Positions 59,706 through 64,000 of a DNA stretch of 64,000 bases are shown here, piece after piece. A program made the translations under genes and the position numbers. Within the stretch, counting starts at the first letter, position 1. Every line of letters begins with the position of its first letter. The DNA lies in the NCBI RefSeq assembly GCF_020386635.1, contig NZ_CP081942.1, forward strand, positions 5,208,001 to 5,272,000. Reading direction: 5' to 3'. The stretch is from Pseudomonas sp. MM211. Lineage in GTDB: Bacteria > Pseudomonadota > Gammaproteobacteria > Pseudomonadales > Pseudomonadaceae. The notes below the pieces were generated by a model, which saw only the letters and a program-made list of their open reading frames with translations, was not told where the DNA came from and searched no databases.

Positions 59706-59775
59706 CCTGGTATCGCTACGCTCAAGTTGACCAGGCTCATCCGTAGCCTGGCGTTGAGCGCAGCGATACCCAGGG
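59706..59775. repeat. Inverted pair of REP-like elements (BIME-like)
   Basis: A minus-oriented copy (59706-59736, CCTGGTATCGCTACGCTCAA...) and a plus-oriented copy (59743-59775, GTAGCCTGGCGTTGAGCGCA...) lie six bases apart and could fold into two hairpins or one long one. Same family as 49746-49776. It lies between the convergent lipA and lipB. Confidence 0.75.
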
Positions 59776-59816
59776 AAAACACTCTACGGCAACTGCGCTA
59801 GCGCAAAGTTCGCCGG

Positions 59817-60443
59817 CTACTGCCCATACCCCAAACGCTGACGAAGAGCCTGCTCAAGGCGCTCGGCAACCTCGTCGAAACGCAGCGGCGCGTCCAACTG
59901 ATCCCTGAGCTGCGTCATTTTCAATCCGGCATAACCGCACGGGTTGATGCGCTGGAACGGACGCATGTCCATGTCAACATTGAGCGCCAGGCCGTGGAAC
60001 GAGCAGCCACGGCGCACACGCAGGCCCAGCGAAGCGATCTTGTCGCCATTGACATACACACCCGGTGCATCTGCCTTGGGCGCGGCTTCGACGCCATAGC
60101 TCGCTAACACATCGACCAGCGTCTGCTCCATGGCACTGACCAGCTCACGCACGCCCAGATCCAGGCGGCGCAGATCCAGCATCAGATAAGCCACCAGTTG
60201 GCCTGGCCCGTGATAAGTCACCTGCCCGCCGCGCTCCACCTGAATCACCGGAATGTCACCGGGGGCCAGTAGATGCTCGGGCTTGCCGGCCTGACCTTGG
60301 GTGAATACCTGCGGGTGCTGCAACAGCCAGATCTCATCCGGCGTGGCATCGTCGCGCTCAGCAGTCAGCGTGCGCATCGCCTCCAGGGTTGGCAGATACT
60401 CCACGACCCCGAGATGACGCACGATAAGCTCGGCTGCTGCCAC
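59817..60443 (-). CDS. lipB: Octanoyl-[ACP]:protein octanoyltransferase
   Basis: Moves octanoate from ACP to lipoyl domains. 208 residues, GTG start at 60443 ([20 protein letters not shown]) overlapping the ybeD stop by one base (TAGTG). Motifs are [17 protein letters not shown], the GDKIASLG Lys and the active-site Cys in [10 protein letters not shown]. Confidence 0.96.
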   Translation of the reverse strand: MAAAELIVRHLGVVEYLPTLEAMRTLTAERDDATPDEIWLLQHPQVFTQGQAGKPEHLLAPGDIPVIQVERGGQVTYHGPGQLVAYLMLDLRRLDLGVRELVSAMEQTLVDVLASYGVEAAPKADAPGVYVNGDKIASLGLRVRRGCSFHGLALNVDMDMRPFQRINPCGYAGLKMTQLRDQLDAPLRFDEVAERLEQALRQRLGYGQ

Positions 60444-60721
60444 TACAGCACCATTTGCACGCGGCCGGTGGCGCGCAGGTCGACATGGATCGACTGCAGC
60501 TGCTCGACGCCGGTAGCGGTGATCAGCACCTGCACGGACAGGAAGCGGCCGTTGCGGCTGTCCCGCGTGACCAGGGTGCCGGCATCGAGATCCGGCGCGT
60601 GGCGCTGGATGACCTCGATCACCATGTCAGTGAAGCCGTCACCGGCCTCGCCGATCACCTTGATCGGGTAGTTCGGGCAGGGGAATTCGATTTTCGGAGC
60701 TTGTACGTCGGTATCGGTCAT
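60443..60721 (-). CDS. ybeD: YbeD/DUF493 family protein
   Basis: Small alpha/beta protein of unknown function conserved between dacA and lipB. 92 residues from ATG 60721 ([24 protein letters not shown]). Core motif [18 protein letters not shown] and C-terminal [10 protein letters not shown] match the family. E. coli YbeD is close to 87 residues. Confidence 0.93.
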   Translation of the reverse strand: MTDTDVQAPKIEFPCPNYPIKVIGEAGDGFTDMVIEVIQRHAPDLDAGTLVTRDSRNGRFLSVQVLITATGVEQLQSIHVDLRATGRVQMVL

Positions 60722-60789
60722 GATGTTCACTGATCCAAAATGAAACGCCCTCGGGTCGAGGGCGTTCATCGAAACATGGGGACGAGCTG

Positions 60790-61965
60790 TCAGTTAAACA
60801 ACCCGTAGAAGAACAGACGAATGCTATCCCACAGGCTGCGGAAGAAGCCACCCTCCTCGACGGCTTCCAGCGCCACCAGATCAGCACTGTGCACCACTTG
60901 GTCATCCATCTTCACTTCGACCTTGCCGATCACGTCGCCCTGGGCGATGGGAGCGGTGATCTGCGGGTTGAGGGTCATGCTGGCCTGCAGCTTCTCCAGC
61001 TGGCCTTTTGGCAAGGTCAGGGTCAGATCCTGAGCCAGACCGGCCTTGACCTGAGCGGTCTGGCCTTTCCACACCTGGGCCTGCGCCAGCTCGGCGCCCT
61101 TCTGATAGAAGGTGCGGGTTTCGAAGAAGCGGAAACCATAGGTCAGCAGCTTCTGGGTTTCAGCGGCGCGAGCACGTTCGCTATCGGTACCGAATACCGA
61201 GGTGATCATCCGTGCGCCGTCACGTACAGCCGAAGCCACCAGGCAGAAGCCGGCTTCATTGGTGTGGCCAGTTTTCAGGCCATCGACAGTGCGGTCACGC
61301 CACAGCAGCAGGTTACGGTTAGGCTGCTTGATGTTGTTCCAGAGAAACTCTTTCTGCGAGTAGATCGCATAGTGCTCGGCATCTTCATTGATGATGGCGC
61401 GCGCCAGGATGGCCATGTCATGGGCACTGGAGTAGTGCTCGGGGTGCGGCAGACCGGTGGCGTTCATGAAGTGGCTGTTCTTCATGCCCAGGCGTTCGGC
61501 AGTGGCGTTCATCATGTCGGCGAAGGCGTCTTCACTACCGGCAATGTGCTCGGCGATGGCGATGCTGGCGTCGTTGCCGGACTGAATGATGATGCCATGC
61601 AGCAGGTCGTCGACCGAGGCCTGGCTATTCACCGGCAGGAACATGGTGGAGCCACCAGAAGCGGCACCACCCGTACGCCAGGCATGCTCACTGATGGTGA
61701 CCATGTCCTGCTCGCCGATCTTGCCGTTGCGGATTTCCAGGGTGGCGATGTAAGCGGTCATCAGCTTGGTCAGACTGGCTGGCGGCAGACGCTCGTCACC
61801 ATTGTTATCGATAAGGACGTTGCCGCTGGCGCCATCCATCAGCACATAGGACTTGGCTGCCAGTTGCGGCGGAGCCGGCAACGGCGCTTGGTTGGCCCAG
61901 ACGCTGGAGGCGCCGAGCAACATAAGTGACAGGAAGATGCGTTGCGCGAAGCTGGTGATTTTCAT
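60790..61965 (-). CDS. dacA: D-Ala-D-Ala carboxypeptidase (PBP5/6 type)
   Basis: Low-molecular-weight penicillin-binding protein trimming pentapeptides. 391 residues from ATG 61965. Signal peptide to about residue 24 (SSVWA), active-site SLTK with Ser64 and Lys67, SGN at 129-131, KTG at 231-233. The C-terminal amphipathic segment [17 protein letters not shown] is the membrane anchor. Upstream in-frame residues (MPARACSTISDLERR) are not signal-like and are excluded. Confidence 0.96.
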   Translation of the reverse strand: MKITSFAQRIFLSLMLLGASSVWANQAPLPAPPQLAAKSYVLMDGASGNVLIDNNGDERLPPASLTKLMTAYIATLEIRNGKIGEQDMVTISEHAWRTGGAASGGSTMFLPVNSQASVDDLLHGIIIQSGNDASIAIAEHIAGSEDAFADMMNATAERLGMKNSHFMNATGLPHPEHYSSAHDMAILARAIINEDAEHYAIYSQKEFLWNNIKQPNRNLLLWRDRTVDGLKTGHTNEAGFCLVASAVRDGARMITSVFGTDSERARAAETQKLLTYGFRFFETRTFYQKGAELAQAQVWKGQTAQVKAGLAQDLTLTLPKGQLEKLQASMTLNPQITAPIAQGDVIGKVEVKMDDQVVHSADLVALEAVEEGGFFRSLWDSIRLFFYGLFN

Positions 61966-62101
61966 CCGTCTCTCTAAATCGCTGATGGTCGAACAGGCCC
62001 TTGCGGGCAAGTATGAAATGTCATCGCCGCACGGTGACGGCGATTCACTGCTTAGTCAGGCGGCTGGCCGATTAGTTGCCAGCGTCAAAGGGCTATGCCC
62101 C

Positions 62102-63116
62102 TCAGTCTGCCTTGACCAGAGTCGCTTGGCCGAGGTTGGCCACACGAATGCTTTCACGCACTCGCTCAGCCTCGACCTGGCTGTTGATCGGGCCCAGTCG
62201 CACGCGGTGCAGTATCTGCTGGTTGAGCACCACTGAGTTGATGAACACCGGGGCAGTCACCGACTCGCTCAACTTGGACTTGAGAAGCTCCGCAGCGTCG
62301 GGATTGGCGAAGGCTCCCACTTGGAGATACAGGCCAGACGCTCCGGCTGAAGCGTTTTTTTGAGTCGATCTGCACCGGCACGGTGGCGGCGGCATGCTGC
62401 TGTGGCGGCGGCGAATACTGCTCGACCGGGGCGCTGGCTAACTGCAGCTGGGCAGCTTGTGCGGGCTGAACCTTGGCCATCTGCGGCTGCGCCAGCACCA
62501 TCGGCACCGGGCGGCCTTGCTGAGCCCACCATTCAGTGGGGTCGATGCCCTCGACATGAACCTGAGCGGTGCCCTTCTCCGCATAACCGAGCTTCTTGGC
62601 GGCAGCGAAAGAGAGGTCGATGATGCGGTCGGAGTAGAACGGGCCACGGTCGTTGACGCGCAGGATCACGGACTTGCCGTTCTCCAGATTCGTCACTCGC
62701 ACGTAGCTGGGCAGCGGCAGGGTCTTGTGCGCGGCGGTCATGCCGTACAGGTCGTAAGCCTCGCCGTTGGCGGTGGCCTGGCCGTGGAACTTGGTGCCGT
62801 ACCAGGAAGCCGGCCCCGTTGCCTTGTAACGGCGCGCATCGGCGATCGGGTAGTACTGCTTGCCAAAGACCACGTATGGGCTGGCTTTTACCGGGCCGTA
62901 ATGCGGCATCGGGATCGCGTCCTGGATCTTCGAGACGTCGACGTCCCACCAGGGTGCGCCGTCTTTATGCGGGCGGTTGAAATCGCCTGGGCCGGAAACC
63001 GACCCACCTGAGTCCTGCACCGGCGAGGTGCCGGTTGGCGCGCGACTGGAAGAGCAGCTCGCCAGCATCAGTGCAAGGATGCCGCACGCGGCCAGCTTGA
63101 ACGGCAAACCCGTCAT
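62102..63116 (-). pseudogene. rlpA: RlpA, septal-ring lytic transglycosylase, apparent frameshift
   Basis: Outer-membrane lipoprotein that in P. aeruginosa cleaves denuded glycan strands at septa. The frame from ATG 63116 has a lipoprotein signal (lipobox LMLASC, Cys at 21) and the double-psi beta-barrel domain (GPASWYGTKFHGQATANGEAYD, VRVNDRGPFY). It leaves frame at a run of seven A (minus strand) at 62355-62361. The SPOR domain (LYLQVGAFANPDAAELL) is in the other frame and ends at 62102. One fewer A restores 337 residues reading QIDSKNASAGASG. Loss of SPOR would abolish septal targeting. Likely a homopolymer error. The ATG overlaps the mltB stop by four bases. Confidence 0.92.
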
Positions 63117-64000
63117 TGATTGGCACCTCGGGCCTGAACCAGCAACTCGGACAACTGATTGACCGCCATGGCGTACATCACGCTGCGGTTATAGCGAGTG
63201 ATGACATAGAAATTCGGCTGACCGATCCAGTACTCGGCACCCTCGGCGCCTTCGAGGCGGAACGCGGTAACCGGCAGGTCATCGGCGAGCACGTCATTGC
63301 TCGACCAGCCCAGTGCGCGCAGTTCACCCACGTTCTTTTCCGGATCGAGACCGGCGCTCAGGCCCTGATCGACCTGATCGCCCTTGACCGTGGCAAGACT
63401 AGCCACCGGTTGGCCCGGCTGCCAGTTATGACGCTTGAAGTAGCTGGCAACGCTGCCGATGGCATCGGTCGGGTTGCTCCAGATATTGATGTGGCCGTCG
63501 CCGTCGAAATCCACCGCATAGGCGCGGAAGCTGCTCGGCATGAACTGCGGCAGGCCCATGGCACCGGCATACGATCCCTTCAGACTGGCTGGGTCGACCT
63601 GTTCTTCACGGGTAAGCATGAGGAACTCGCGCAGTTCCTTGCGGAAGAACGGCGCGCGCGGCGGGTAATCGAAAGCCAGGGTCGACAGCGCGTCGATCAC
63701 CCGGTAACTGCCGGTGTTGCCACCGTAGGAGGTTTCCACGCCGATGATGGCGACGATGATCTCGGCTGGCACGCCGTATTCTTTCTCGGCACGCGCCAAG
63801 GCTTCAGCATGCTCGTTCCAGAACGCCACGCCTTTGTTGATGCGCGCGTCGGTGATGAAGATCGGCCGATATTCCTTCCACGGCTTGACCCGCTCGGCGG
63901 GACGCGAAATGGCGTCGAGAATGGCCTGCTTGCGCTCCACACCGGTAAACAGCGTGCTCAGTTGCTCGCTGGCGAAGCCGTAGTCACGGGTCATCTCGGT
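63113..64000 (-). CDS. mltB: MltB, membrane-bound lytic transglycosylase B (5' end outside window)
   Basis: Cleaves peptidoglycan glycan strands to 1,6-anhydro products. The window holds about 295 C-terminal residues; the N-terminus and signal lie to the right of 64000. The catalytic Glu is in IVAIIGVETSYGGNTG. SYAGAMGLPQFMPSSF and the FDGDGHINIWS calcium-like loop are characteristic. It is followed directly by rlpA; in other pseudomonads the pair sits between rodA and dacC/dacA. Confidence 0.96.
   Translation of the reverse strand, partial: TEMTRDYGFASEQLSTLFTGVERKQAILDAISRPAERVKPWKEYRPIFITDARINKGVAFWNEHAEALARAEKEYGVPAEIIVAIIGVETSYGGNTGSYRVIDALSTLAFDYPPRAPFFRKELREFLMLTREEQVDPASLKGSYAGAMGLPQFMPSSFRAYAVDFDGDGHINIWSNPTDAIGSVASYFKRHNWQPGQPVASLATVKGDQVDQGLSAGLDPEKNVGELRALGWSSNDVLADDLPVTAFRLEGAEGAEYWIGQPNFYVITRYNRSVMYAMAVNQLSELLVQARGANQ

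Overview
The window is a chromosomal segment of a GC-rich gammaproteobacterium, almost certainly a Pseudomonas of the mendocina/oleovorans/stutzeri side of the genus. The evidence is the gene order of several housekeeping blocks (mraZ-rsmH-ftsLI-murEF-mraY-murD-ftsW-murG; rimP-nusA-infB-rbfA-truB-rpsO-pnp; grpE-dnaK-dnaJ-dapB; fur/bamE; lldR/lldP-lldD-dld; lipB-ybeD-dacA-rlpA-mltB), protein sequences close to Pseudomonas families, and a short REP-like repeat. Nearly all of it is core genome. No prophage, insertion sequence or CRISPR array was seen.

Layout. 1-11,000 (minus strand): the dcw division and peptidoglycan cluster, read from an MraZ-controlled promoter near 11,020. 11,240-11,600: RNase P RNA. 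11,640-16,050: rsmI divergent from lpoA-yraN-gmhA/diaA-dolP. 16,100-16,900: a broken nitrilase-family gene. 17,000-26,440 (minus): the translation and RNA-processing block pnp to rimP, preceded by a tRNA-Leu(GAG) and a decayed initiator tRNA, then secG. 26,440-32,220 (minus): tpiA, glmM, folP, ftsH, rlmE. 32,300-37,940: yhbY, a DUF4149-like membrane protein, greA, carB, carA. 38,000-40,350: a restriction-modification pair lying between carA and dapB. 40,400-45,120 (minus): dapB, dnaJ, dnaK, grpE under a sigma-32-like promoter. 45,260-49,600: recN with a LexA box, fur/bamE, rnfH-ratA, smpB. 49,790-55,560: lactate regulon lldR / lldP-lldD-dld. 55,880-58,520: Lrp-type regulator, rluE, LysR / ridA. 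58,650-64,000: lipA facing lipB-ybeD-dacA-rlpA-mltB.

Functional picture. The two ends both concern the cell wall: lipid II synthesis and septal peptidoglycan at the left, PBP5-type carboxypeptidase, RlpA and MltB at the right. The middle carries translation initiation, ribosome maturation, pyrimidine/arginine precursor synthesis and stress chaperones.

Two things deserve attention. First, five conserved genes (rsmH, infB, carA, rlpA and the nitrilase) are each frameshifted by one to two bases, several at mononucleotide runs; since infB is essential, assembly or sequencing errors are the most economical explanation. Second, there are several regulatory or accessory signals: a cytosine methyltransferase with an excisionase-like DNA-binding N-terminus inserted with its restriction enzyme between dapB and carA; an exact copy of the LldR operator core inside the lldP coding region; MraZ boxes in perfect 10-bp register; a degenerate initiator tRNA; and tandem terminators in the rimP-nusA leader.
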